A DNA stretch of 64,000 nt, taken from contig CALWIK010000020.1 of the NCBI GenBank assembly GCA_944380725.1, forward strand, positions 186,001 through 250,000, given 5' to 3'. Made by a program: the position numbers and the translations under genes. How positions within the stretch are numbered: the first letter of the stretch is position 1; each line of letters starts with the position of its first letter. Shown one piece after another: positions 53,389 to 61,268 of this stretch. The DNA is from an uncultured Clostridia bacterium. Lineage in GTDB: Bacteria > Bacillota > Clostridia > Oscillospirales > Acutalibacteraceae. The notes beneath the pieces are model-generated. The model saw only the letters and a list, made by a program, of their open reading frames with translations, was not told where the DNA came from and did not search any database.

Positions 53389-54406
53389 TCTAACGTTACT
53401 ACAAAAACTTTGTGACACTTATGGCATTTCTGGTGACGAAGCTTGCATTAGAGAGATAATTTTAAATGAAATTACCCCATTTGTGACTAGTGTGAATATT
53501 GATAACCTTGGGAATATTATTGCTTTTAAGAAGGGTAAAAAAAAGGGTAAGACAAAATTAATGCTCTCTGCTCATATGGATGAAGTAGGGTTTATTGTAA
53601 CTTATATTAATAAAGATGGCATGTTAAAATTCGAAGCTGTTGGCGGCATCAATTCAGATGTTGCTTGCGGGAAAAGGGTTGTAATTGGCAAAAACAAGAT
53701 TCCTGGCGTGATAGGTCTTAAACCTGTACATCTTTTAAACGCAGAAGAACGTCAGAAAAATATTCCAATAAAAGATTTATATATAGATATTGCTGCGGCA
53801 AGCAAAGATGAAGCTTTAAAGTATATTTCTCCAGGAGATTGCGTATATTTTAGAGCAAATTATAAATTTGAAAATAATATGATAAAATCTAAAGCCATTG
53901 ATAATCGTGTAGGCTGCTTTGTTTTAATTAACTTAATAAAACAAGATTTGCCTTTTGATATGTATTTTGTTTTTTCGGTTCAAGAAGAAATCGGGCTGCG
54001 AGGAGCAAAAGTTGCTGCTTATGAGGTAAATCCTGATGCTGCTATTGTTGTTGAGGCTACTACCGCCGCAGATATAAAAGGAACTTCTGACGAAAAACAG
54101 GTTTGCAAAATTGGAGGTGGCGCTGTTATTGCTTTTATGGACAAAAACACTATATACGATAGAAATTACTATAATTTTGCGTTAGAACTTGCTAAAAAAA
54201 ATGATATAAAGGTTCAAATAAAATCTCTTGTATCTGGAGGAAATGATTCTGGCGCAATTCATATGTCGCGCTCTGGTATAAAAACTATTGCTGTTTCTCT
54301 GCCTTGCAGGTATCTTCATAGCGCTTGCGGAATGATTTGTATTGATGACTTATGGGCCGTGCAAAAATTAGTTCAGCAACTTTCAAGCAAAATTTGCAGT
54401 GCTTAA
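53381..54406 (+). CDS. M42-family aminopeptidase-type metallopeptidase (second copy)
   Basis: A 341-residue paralogue of the preceding protein. ATG 53381 is 8 bases from GGAGG and overlaps the previous gene by 8 bases; a TTG at 53375 is too close to the site. Ligand blocks: LSAHMDEVGFIVTYINKDG near 65, AIDNRVGCFVLINLI near 172, FSVQEEIGLRGAKVAAYEVNPD near 202, VVEATTAADIKG near 228 and PCRYLHSACGMICIDDLW near 308. It is closer to the FrvX/YsdC consensus than the first copy. The pair probably forms a tandem duplication that has diverged in specificity. Confidence 0.92.
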   Translation: MNNLTLLQKLCDTYGISGDEACIREIILNEITPFVTSVNIDNLGNIIAFKKGKKKGKTKLMLSAHMDEVGFIVTYINKDGMLKFEAVGGINSDVACGKRVVIGKNKIPGVIGLKPVHLLNAEERQKNIPIKDLYIDIAAASKDEALKYISPGDCVYFRANYKFENNMIKSKAIDNRVGCFVLINLIKQDLPFDMYFVFSVQEEIGLRGAKVAAYEVNPDAAIVVEATTAADIKGTSDEKQVCKIGGGAVIAFMDKNTIYDRNYYNFALELAKKNDIKVQIKSLVSGGNDSGAIHMSRSGIKTIAVSLPCRYLHSACGMICIDDLWAVQKLVQQLSSKICSA

Positions 54407-54424
54407 TTTTTAAGGAGACTGTTA

Positions 54425-55678
54425 ATGTTTAATGTAAGCAAAAAAATAAAAGATCTATCTCAAAAAGCAATGATTCTATGTGAAAATGAATTTAAAAATA
54501 TTGACGAGCAGACAGAATATAATCAGCAAAAGGTTCTAAAAGCCTTTGTTGATAACAAAGTTAGCGAAACTCACTTTTTTGGTTCTACTGGGTACGGCTA
54601 CGGAGATGCCGGGCGAGATGTTTTAGACAAAGTCTTAGCACAAATTTTTGCTGCAGAGGATGCTTTGGTTAGGCATAATTTCGTAAGTGGGACTCACGCA
54701 TTGACTGTTGCTCTTTTTGGGATACTGCGTCCGGGCGATACTATTCTAAATATAACCGGACAGCCATACGATACTTTACAGGAAGTTATTGGCGTTAATA
54801 GTAGTAAAAAAGATTTCGGGTCTTTGCGAAATTTTGGAATAAATTACAAAGAAATTTCTTTAACTGAAAAAGGTTTAGTTAATTTTAAAGAATTAGAAAA
54901 AACAATTACACAAAATATAAAATTAGTTTATATGCAGAGATCTCGCGGCTATACTATGAGGCCGGCTTTATCTATTAACATAATAAAAAAAGCTACGCAA
55001 ATTATAAAAAAAATTGTACCACAATGTATTATACTTCTAGATAATTGTTACGGAGAATTTGTAGGTTGCGAAGAACCACTTTTAAACGGAGTTGATTTAA
55101 TTGCAGGTTCATTAATAAAAAATCCTGGAGGAGGCATTGCTCCAACTGGTGGATATATTGCTGGAAGAAAAGATTTAATAGAAAAATGTTCATATAGGCT
55201 TACAACACCTGGAACAGGTAGAGAAGTCGGCGCAACACTTGGTTTAAATCGAGAGCTTTTTATGGGGCTTTTTAATGCACCTCGTGTTGTAGGAGAAGCT
55301 CTTAAAAGTGCGGTTTTTTCTGCTGCCTTGTTTGAGCTTTTAGGTTATAGAGTTACACCAAAATACAATGAGCCTCGTAGCGATATTGTCCAAGTTTTAA
55401 AACTTGAAAATCAAGAAGATTTAATTTTGTTTTGTCAAAATATTCAAGCCGTATCTCCAATTGATTCATTTGTAAAGCCTGAGCCATGGGACATGCCAGG
55501 TTATGAAAATCAAATCATTATGGCAGCAGGAACATTTACGCTAGGTGCTTCAATTGAATTATCTGCTGATGCTCCACTTAGAGAACCTTATGCTGTTTTT
55601 TTGCAGGGTGGAATAAATTTTTATAGTGCAAAAATTGCTATCATGTCAGCTGCTGATAAGCTAATAAATAAAAATTAG
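54425..55678 (+). CDS. YnbB-type PLP-dependent methionine gamma-lyase family protein
   Basis: A 417-residue fold-type I PLP enzyme of the family once called aluminium resistance protein. It shows HFFGSTGYGYGDAGRDVLDKVLAQIFAAEDALVRHNFVSGTHAL near 50-95, ILNITGQPYDTLQEVIG near 119, QRSRGYTMRPAL near 176, ILLDNCYGEFVG near 203 and the PLP-binding Lys in AGSLIKNPGGGIAPTGGYIAG near 235. Function is not firmly established. AAGGAG precedes the ATG. In many Firmicutes it lies near miaA-hfq or glnR; here it precedes tadA. Confidence 0.9.
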   Translation: MFNVSKKIKDLSQKAMILCENEFKNIDEQTEYNQQKVLKAFVDNKVSETHFFGSTGYGYGDAGRDVLDKVLAQIFAAEDALVRHNFVSGTHALTVALFGILRPGDTILNITGQPYDTLQEVIGVNSSKKDFGSLRNFGINYKEISLTEKGLVNFKELEKTITQNIKLVYMQRSRGYTMRPALSINIIKKATQIIKKIVPQCIILLDNCYGEFVGCEEPLLNGVDLIAGSLIKNPGGGIAPTGGYIAGRKDLIEKCSYRLTTPGTGREVGATLGLNRELFMGLFNAPRVVGEALKSAVFSAALFELLGYRVTPKYNEPRSDIVQVLKLENQEDLILFCQNIQAVSPIDSFVKPEPWDMPGYENQIIMAAGTFTLGASIELSADAPLREPYAVFLQGGINFYSAKIAIMSAADKLINKN

Positions 55679-55710
55679 CTTTTATATTTTTTATATTTTT
55701 GAGGGATTTT

Positions 55711-56175
55711 ATGATTTTTGATGATAATTATTTTATGAACGAAGCACTAAAACTTGCAAAAATGTCTTATATTGAGGATGAAGTTCCTGTAGGTGCAGTC
55801 ATAGTAAAAAATCATAGTATAATAGCAGCAGGAAGAAATAGACGGGAAAAGCAAAAAAATGCACTAAATCACGCAGAAATCGAAGCTATAAATAATGCTT
55901 GTAGAGTTTTAAATGGTTGGCGTTTATTTGAATGTGAACTTTTTGTTACTTTAGAACCTTGTCCTATGTGTGCTGGCGCTATTATAAATTCGCGCATTAA
56001 ACGAGTCGTTTTTGGTGCTAAAGATCTTAAACCGGGTTCATTTGATTCTATTATAAATTTATTAGAATGTAATAATTATAAAACTCAAATAAAAAGTGGC
56101 ATTCTTAAAGAAGAATGCTCACAGATATTAATAAATTTTTTCAAAAATCTAAGGTCAAATAAAAATTTTATTTAA
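55711..56175 (+). CDS. tadA: tRNA-specific adenosine deaminase
   Basis: Makes inosine at position 34 of tRNA-Arg(ACG). The ATG at 55711 is 4 bases from GAGGGA; 154 residues. The zinc and catalytic motifs are complete: NHAEIEAINNAC near 54 (His ligand and proton-shuttling Glu) and LEPCPMCAGAIINSRIKRVVFGA near 83 (two Cys). The C-terminal KNLRSNK tail is basic. Its end overlaps the convergent unknown gene by 8 bases. The SRP RNA often found downstream in Firmicutes is not seen. Confidence 0.95.
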   Translation: MIFDDNYFMNEALKLAKMSYIEDEVPVGAVIVKNHSIIAAGRNRREKQKNALNHAEIEAINNACRVLNGWRLFECELFVTLEPCPMCAGAIINSRIKRVVFGAKDLKPGSFDSIINLLECNNYKTQIKSGILKEECSQILINFFKNLRSNKNFI

Positions 56176-56455
56176 CTTCGATATATTCCACAGAAAGATC
56201 CTGTAATATATCTAAAAAGTTGCCTGCACCAATACTATTTTCATACATAAAAAGCATTATATTTTTAGCATCTAATTCATTAATATTTTTGCATAAACAT
56301 TTTGTATGATAATTATCTTGCGCTTGTATATGTAAAATATTTAGAAAGATATCGTTTAGTAGCGAGTCTGCAAAATAAATTACTTCATGTTCATCTTGTA
56401 TTTTTTCAATTTTAGAATAATTTTTTACGTATTTACATATTTGAACTCTTTTCAT
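56168..56455 (-). CDS. Unknown 95-residue protein
   Basis: I do not recognise this protein. The ATG at 56455 is 9 bases from AAGGAG, a good site. Sequence features: a basic start (MKRVQICKYVKNYSKIEK), no signal peptide or membrane span, a CLCKN pair in the middle and an acidic end (DILQDLSVEYIEVK). Predicted soluble and mixed alpha/beta. A Spo0A-like site and a TATACT -10 lie upstream, so it may be expressed at sporulation onset. It is convergent with tadA and divergent from a possible small transcript. Confidence 0.6.
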   Translation of the reverse strand: MKRVQICKYVKNYSKIEKIQDEHEVIYFADSLLNDIFLNILHIQAQDNYHTKCLCKNINELDAKNIMLFMYENSIGAGNFLDILQDLSVEYIEVK

Positions 56456-56496
56456 GATTAATCTCTCCTTGCACAAAATAAAATTACTCTCTTAAA

Positions 56497-56531
56497 AGTA
56501 TAAATTAATGTTGAACTTGTTTTCTGTCGAA
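56497..56531 (-). promoter_or_regulatory. Spo0A-like box and -10 upstream of the unknown 95-residue gene
   Basis: The minus strand has TTCGACA (56531-56525), the exact 7-base core of the Spo0A box in reverse form, then 22 bases, then TATACT (56502-56497). The geometry is nearly the same as at spoIIGA (23 bases). This is inference from motif and spacing. Confidence 0.4.
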
Positions 56532-56546
56532 GTTTTTAGTGTCTCG

Positions 56547-56575
56547 TTGACTTTATAAAAAAAATATATTAGAAT
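56547..56575 (+). promoter_or_regulatory. Candidate plus-strand promoter in the 56.5 kb gap
   Basis: TTGACT (56547-56552), a 17-base spacer and TAGAAT (56570-56575). It would start a transcript near 56582 that runs to the hairpin at 56817. Confidence 0.4.
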
Positions 56576-56581
56576 ATTTAT

Positions 56582-56853
56582 GTATATTTATGTATATTTT
56601 TGTAAACAAGCCCAATAAAAATAGTTCGATTTGCTTTTTTAAAAATATATTTTTTGAGCATGGAGCAGGATTTGTAAGATAATAATATAATAGTATGTTT
56701 TTGTTTAGCACCCTTTCAATTTGGATTATAATCATAATTACAATTATTTTATGCAAATTTTATTACAGATTCCAAAATATGTCAGCTAGTTTTAAGATAA
56801 ATTTTTGTTTAATTTTGGGAGTCATAATGACTTCCTATTTTTTATATTTTTGA
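56582..56853 (+). ncRNA. Candidate small transcript, possibly encoding a 52-residue membrane peptide
   Basis: This covers most of the 460-base gap without a firm gene. A promoter-like pair lies before it and a hairpin with a T-rich tail ends it. Inside, an ATG at 56695 opens a 52-codon frame ending TGA 56853, with two hydrophobic stretches (IWIIIIITIILC and a second near the end). A TATAAT (56686-56691) sits just before that ATG, but there is no ribosome site. It could be a small RNA, a leaderless membrane peptide, or simply the long leader of the XRE gene. Confidence 0.25.
56817..56852 (+). terminator. Hairpin 80 bases upstream of the XRE regulator
   Basis: GGGAGTCAT and ATGACTTCC (56817-56835) form a 19-bp dyad with one G-U pair, followed by TATTTTTTATATTTTTG. 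It looks like a terminator of a plus-strand transcript, but as DNA it could also be an operator for the adjacent XRE protein. Confidence 0.45.
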
Positions 56854-56914
56854 TGAGAAATTTTTTACTCTATTTTTTTATTTGTTTAGATAATTATTTT
56901 TCGGTGGTGTAAAA

Positions 56915-57547
56915 ATGTACGAAAATGAATCTAGAATAGATCGAGTTAAACGATTTTCTAAAATTTGGTGGAAATCTAGAGCTGATGCAGGCAAATCACA
57001 AGAATTTATGGCTCTTGGAATTGGTGTTTCAAAAAAGACCATACAGAACTGGGAAAAAGGCCTTAGTTCGCCAAATTTTTTTCAGGCAACTGAATGGTTT
57101 CATCTTCTGGGAATTAATCCTAGAAAATATTTTCTTGAGTTTTTATATCCAAATCTTTTTAGTGACAGAAATTCAAATAATGAAATTAAATTAGATGAGA
57201 TTCTTATAAATATAATAAAAAATTTTAGTATTGCTGAGAAAGAACAGCTTATTCATATTATGACCGGTAACCATGGTAGTTCTTGGCTTGCGCTTTTACA
57301 ATTATTTTTGATATACTGTCAAATATCTTTTCAAGCAAGAGCAACTATTGCTAGGAGTATATTAGAAAATTATGAAATAGAAAAAGCAACTGGACAGCTT
57401 GTTAATCCAAATGAAAGTAAAATAGATTTAGACTTATTAGATTCTGCAATTTTGCAATGTAAAACTACAGCTAAAAACAAAGATTCAGGCTACTCAACAC
57501 TTTTTTTTGAAAAAAATAATAATGACTTTTTTAAAAGCAAAAAATAA
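56915..57547 (+). CDS. XRE-family helix-turn-helix regulator
   Basis: A 210-residue protein with an N-terminal Cro/CI-type helix-turn-helix: RADAGKSQEFMALGIGVSKKTIQNWEKGLSSPNFFQATEWFHLLGI (about 22-67). The remaining 140 residues are mostly helical, include RVKRF/W-rich segments and a hydrophobic patch (SSWLALLQLFLIYCQISFQARATIARSI, about 120-147), and are not recognised. The length and C-terminal part suggest a ligand- or protein-sensing domain. GGTGGTG precedes the ATG. It is convergent with the decayed D,D-carboxypeptidase. Confidence 0.85.
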   Translation: MYENESRIDRVKRFSKIWWKSRADAGKSQEFMALGIGVSKKTIQNWEKGLSSPNFFQATEWFHLLGINPRKYFLEFLYPNLFSDRNSNNEIKLDEILINIIKNFSIAEKEQLIHIMTGNHGSSWLALLQLFLIYCQISFQARATIARSILENYEIEKATGQLVNPNESKIDLDLLDSAILQCKTTAKNKDSGYSTLFFEKNNNDFFKSKK

Positions 57548-57582
57548 ATGTTTCGAGCCTTTTATGCTACATTTTCACGAAA

Positions 57583-58442
57583 TTATTTTATTTTTAAATG
57601 AGTAGCGTATTCCTCTAAACACATCGATAAAGTTTTCATCTTACGTGCATGAAGTTGCCCTGCGAAGCGAAAACATAAGGCTTGCAATCTTTGCCTGTTT
57701 TGTCAACTTTATCTGGTGGATATCTTTGTATAAAACCATAGTTTATACAATTATTTATAAGCGTCTGAATCTAGAAATCCAACATAGTTTTTATTATGAG
57801 AAGAAATATCAACCAGTAAGCCGGTTTGATATTCTGATTTACCAGGAGATGAAACAAGTCGTTCTGTATAAGCTTCTGCCCTAACTATTGTAAAGCCTTC
57901 ATTTAAAAATTTATTTAATTTTTTATTATAATTATCTTTTATGGTATTTTCTGAAATATATCCTCTCGAAAGTCTTAATTCATATCCTAAATTTTTTGCT
58001 TCATTTAAAAGTTTGTCTAGATTTTTTCTCAAAACTTCATCGCATTCAATTTGCATATAATGAATCAAATTGGGTTTATAATTTTTAGGGATAGATGTTT
58101 TTGAATTAACAACTAATAAATAATTTTCATTATATTCTTCGTCTTTTAAAAAACATTTTTTTTTATTAATATTTTTAGAAGCGTCGGAAACAAATTTTTC
58201 TTTTACAGAAGCGCATAACCCTCCAGTTAAAACGGTTACTGCAGTCAAAGGTAATAATATTAATAGAGATTTTATAAGATTTTTTTACTTGCTTTTCTAC
58301 AAACTGGTTCATTTCTTTTAAAAAATAATGTAAATATTTTAGATTTTCTTTTCTGACATACAAATAATGGTTCTGCAGAAATATCTTCAAAGCGTTTTAT
58401 GCGTATTGGTAATAAATTTTTATTAAAAACAAATTTTTTCAT
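57583..58442 (-). pseudogene. Decayed VanY-type (M15B) D-Ala-D-Ala carboxypeptidase
   Basis: Three frame segments together spell one VanY-like protein. Segment 1: ATG at 58442 (MKKFVFNKNLLPIRIKRF... to RKASKK). A one-base loss in a run of 7 A (58280-58286) shifts it to segment 2, which has a membrane anchor (NLIKSLLILLPLTAVTVL) and the catalytic region with EAYTERLVSSPGKSEYQTGLLVDIS, stopping at 57751 after SDAYK. Segment 3 continues in another frame with NNCINYGFIQRYPPDKVDKTGKDCKP. Near 57670-57678 it shifts again to FRFAGQLHARKMKTLSMCLEEYATH, ending at 57583. The zinc His of SEHQTG is Tyr, and the WHFR motif is lost. So at least three frame lesions plus a lost ligand show it is inactive. 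Confidence 0.85.
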
Positions 58443-58523
58443 TCAATGATTTAACTCCCTAAAAAAATACATTATTTTTAGTTTACACCCTAAAAAATAT
58501 GTTTTCAAGAAAAACTTTTAGTA

Positions 58524-58553
58524 TTGATTTTGCAAAATTTAGTATGTTATACT
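58524..58553 (+). promoter_or_regulatory. Promoter of pyk
   Basis: TTGATT (58524-58529), 18 bases and TATACT (58548-58553) with a TGT extended -10. The 12-base palindrome ATACTATAGTAT overlaps the -10. Confidence 0.55.
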
Positions 58554-58598
58554 ATAGTATTAAAAATTTTAAAGAAAAATAAGGAGGTGAAATTTATT

Positions 58599-60341
58599 TT
58601 GAGAAAAACAAAAATTGTATGTACTCTTGGGCCTTCTACAGATAACGTGAACATATTAAAAGAATTAATGTTAACTGGTATGGATGTTGTAAGAATCAAT
58701 ATGTCTCATCAGAATCATAAAAAACATTTAGAACGAGTAGCGATGGTTAAAAACTTAAGAGAAAAACTAGATCTGCCTATTGCGTTAATGCTTGACACTA
58801 AAGGCCCTGAGATACGAATCGGGAAATTTAAGACAGATAGAATAGAATTAAAAAAAGGGCAAACATTTGTCTTGACTTCTGATGAAATTTTAGGTGATAA
58901 TTCTGTTGTAAGTGTAAGTTTTAAAAATCTCATAAATGAAGTTATTTCTGGAACTAAAATTCTTATTGATGACGGATTAATCGGTCTTTTAGTAAAAAAA
59001 ATAGAAAAAACAAGAATAATTTGTAAAGTACTCAATAGTGGTTTTTTGTCTGCAAACAAAAGCATTAATGTTCCGGGATTAAAACTTTCAATTCCTTTTA
59101 TTAGTCCAAAAGATGTAGAGGATATAAAATTTGCAGTAGAACAAGGTTTCGATTTTATCGCGGCATCATTTACAAGAAGTGCTGATGATATTATAAAAAT
59201 ACAAAAAGAATTGTCAAAATTAGGGGAAAACAACATAAAAATAATTGCCAAAATAGAAAACTCTGATGGAATTAATAATATTGACGAAATTATTAAGGTT
59301 TCAGATGGAATTATGGTTGCAAGAGGCGACTTAGGAGTTGAAGTCCCACTTGAAAATATTCCTATAATACAAAAGCAATTAATAAAAAAAGCTTGCAATG
59401 CAGGAAAACACGTAATAACTGCAACTCAAATGCTAGACTCTATGATGAAAAATCCTAGGCCAACTCGGGCAGAAGTAAATGATATAGCTAACGCTATTTA
59501 TGATGGTACTGGTGCAATAATGTTGTCGGGAGAAACAGCTGCAGGGTTTTATCCAATCGAAGCAGTAAAGATTATGGCTTCTATTGCTACAAAAACAGAA
59601 TCTGATGTAAATTATAAAGAGAGATTTTTTAAATTACCTATTGAGTCCAAAAAGACTATTCCTTCGGCTGTGTCTCATGCAACTTGTACTACCGCGATTG
59701 ATTTAGGTGCTGCATCTATATTAACCATAACAAAATCCGGAAAGACTGCTCAATTTGTCTCTAGATATCGCCCCAACTGTCCAATAATTGCGTGTTCTAC
59801 AGAAACTTCCGTAGTGAGACAGATGAATCTTTTGTGGGGAGTCATACCTCTTAAAATAAAAAAAGAGGGGGAAAATTTAAATCAGCTTTTTAATAATTCT
59901 ATAAATGCTGCTTACGAGAAAAAACATGTAAAATCTGGCGACTTAGTTATAATAACTGCAGGGCTTCCGCTTGGTCACGCATATGGTACAAACTTTTTAA
60001 AAGTTCATGTTGTTGGCAACCCTCTAATTTGGGGCGACGGAATTAATAACGCTTCTGTAAAAGCACGTCTATGCGTGTGCAAGAGTGAATCTGATGTTTT
60101 TAAAAAATTTCAGATTGGAGACATCCTGGTTATTCCAGAAGTTTCAAAAAAGCTGGTAAAAATAATAAATAATGCTAGCGCTATTATTGTAGAAACATCT
60201 CGAGTTGATTTTTATGCGGGCATTTCAAAGATATCATATAACAAGCCAGTTATAACTGGAGCAAAAAATGCTACAAATATTTTAAAAGACGGCACCCTTG
60301 TAACTGTAGATGCTCAAAGAGGGATTGTTTTTGAAGATTAA
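58599..60341 (+). CDS. pyk: Pyruvate kinase
   Basis: Converts PEP and ADP to pyruvate and ATP. A TTG at 58599, 8 bases after a perfect AAGGAGGTGA, is the start; the frame is open 25 codons further but without a site. The 580 residues include RKTKIVCTLGPSTDN at the N-terminus, MLDTKGPEIRIGKF near 65, KIENSDGINNIDEII near 223, the signature VARGDLGVEVPLENIP near 247 and TRAEVNDIANAIYDGTGAIMLSGETAAG near 290. A C-terminal PEP-utiliser-like domain (about 480-580), with a conserved Ile-Val-Thr-type strand, is the Bacillus-type extension. It ends 4 bases into the convergent ispE. Confidence 0.96.
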   Translation: MRKTKIVCTLGPSTDNVNILKELMLTGMDVVRINMSHQNHKKHLERVAMVKNLREKLDLPIALMLDTKGPEIRIGKFKTDRIELKKGQTFVLTSDEILGDNSVVSVSFKNLINEVISGTKILIDDGLIGLLVKKIEKTRIICKVLNSGFLSANKSINVPGLKLSIPFISPKDVEDIKFAVEQGFDFIAASFTRSADDIIKIQKELSKLGENNIKIIAKIENSDGINNIDEIIKVSDGIMVARGDLGVEVPLENIPIIQKQLIKKACNAGKHVITATQMLDSMMKNPRPTRAEVNDIANAIYDGTGAIMLSGETAAGFYPIEAVKIMASIATKTESDVNYKERFFKLPIESKKTIPSAVSHATCTTAIDLGAASILTITKSGKTAQFVSRYRPNCPIIACSTETSVVRQMNLLWGVIPLKIKKEGENLNQLFNNSINAAYEKKHVKSGDLVIITAGLPLGHAYGTNFLKVHVVGNPLIWGDGINNASVKARLCVCKSESDVFKKFQIGDILVIPEVSKKLVKIINNASAIIVETSRVDFYAGISKISYNKPVITGAKNATNILKDGTLVTVDAQRGIVFED

Positions 60342-61216
60342 TTTTGTAGAAGATAACAGCCATAACTTAATGGCATTACTAAAAAAACTTCATCATAAAT
60401 CGTCCTTAATTTATTTGCGCAAAGCTTTGCTTTTTGTATCGTATCAAATATTCCATAAACTGCGGAACCTGTTCCTGTCATACACGCATTTAGAGCACTG
60501 TTTTTAACAAAAAAATTTTTAAGGCTTTTTATCTCTTTAATATCCACTACATTTTCAAATTTGTTGTAAATATTTTTAGCTGTAGCGAGTAGGTCTTTTG
60601 CCTTTAATGCAGAAATTAATCCACCTACAGTTTTATTTTTTTTCCTATTTAAAAAAGTGTCACAAGCTTGGTATGCAGTTTTTGTTGATATTGAAAAATT
60701 AGGCTTTACAATCACTATATAGCATTTCGTAATTTGTGTTATCAAAGAAAGTTTAGTTCCTATTCCAGAAGCTAACATTGTTCCGCCAAAAAAATTAAAA
60801 GGTACATCTGCTCCAACTTTTTCTCCAATAGCTGCCAAATCATTCTTAGAAATTTTGCAATTAAATAGTTCATTAAGTCCAATAAGTGTAGCAGCCGCAT
60901 CGCTACTGCCACCAGCTAAGCCAGAACCAATAGGAATACATTTTTTTATATTTATATTTATTCCTGGATTTAAAATCTTAGTATATTCAAAAAATTTTTG
61001 CGCAGCAATATATACTGTATTTTTTCTTATACTTACTGGAATTTTTTTACTGCTTATTATTTGAACATCTTTTTTATCTGTTTTTGTTATAATTATTTGG
61101 TCAAATAAGCTTACTGATTGCATTATCATATTAACTTCATGATATCCATCTTTGCGCTTTTTTATAACATCTAAATATAAATTAATTTTGGCCGGTGCAT
61201 TAATTACAACTTTCAT
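60338..61216 (-). CDS. ispE: 4-diphosphocytidyl-2-C-methyl-D-erythritol kinase
   Basis: GHMP kinase of the MEP isoprenoid pathway. The 292 residues show APAKINLYLDVIKKRKDGYHEVNMIMQSV at the N-terminus, the ATP-binding PIGSGLAGGSSDAAATL near 97, the KVGADVPFNFFGGTMLASGIG loop near 137 and the GHMP C-terminal SALNACMTGTGSAVYGIF near 250. With ispH in this window it implies use of the MEP route. The stop overlaps the pyk stop by 4 bases (convergent). Confidence 0.95.
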   Translation of the reverse strand: MKVVINAPAKINLYLDVIKKRKDGYHEVNMIMQSVSLFDQIIITKTDKKDVQIISSKKIPVSIRKNTVYIAAQKFFEYTKILNPGININIKKCIPIGSGLAGGSSDAAATLIGLNELFNCKISKNDLAAIGEKVGADVPFNFFGGTMLASGIGTKLSLITQITKCYIVIVKPNFSISTKTAYQACDTFLNRKKNKTVGGLISALKAKDLLATAKNIYNKFENVVDIKEIKSLKNFFVKNSALNACMTGTGSAVYGIFDTIQKAKLCANKLRTIYDEVFLVMPLSYGCYLLQN

Positions 61217-61268
61217 AAATTAACTCCAAAATTCAGAAAATTCAGGTTAATAAATCATAACTTTTAGA

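Noticed and set aside
56575-56600. Two copies of TATTTATGTA as a direct repeat
   Set aside because: Only two short AT-rich copies; no sign of an iteron array or attachment site.
56553-56756. A 67-codon minus-strand frame in the 56.5 kb gap
   Set aside because: TTG start without a ribosome site and repetitive Ile/Asn/Lys content; it runs opposite the better-supported plus-strand unit.
56176-56900. Signal recognition particle RNA expected downstream of tadA
   Set aside because: I searched by eye for the conserved GGAAGGAAGCAG-type domain IV motif and did not find it.
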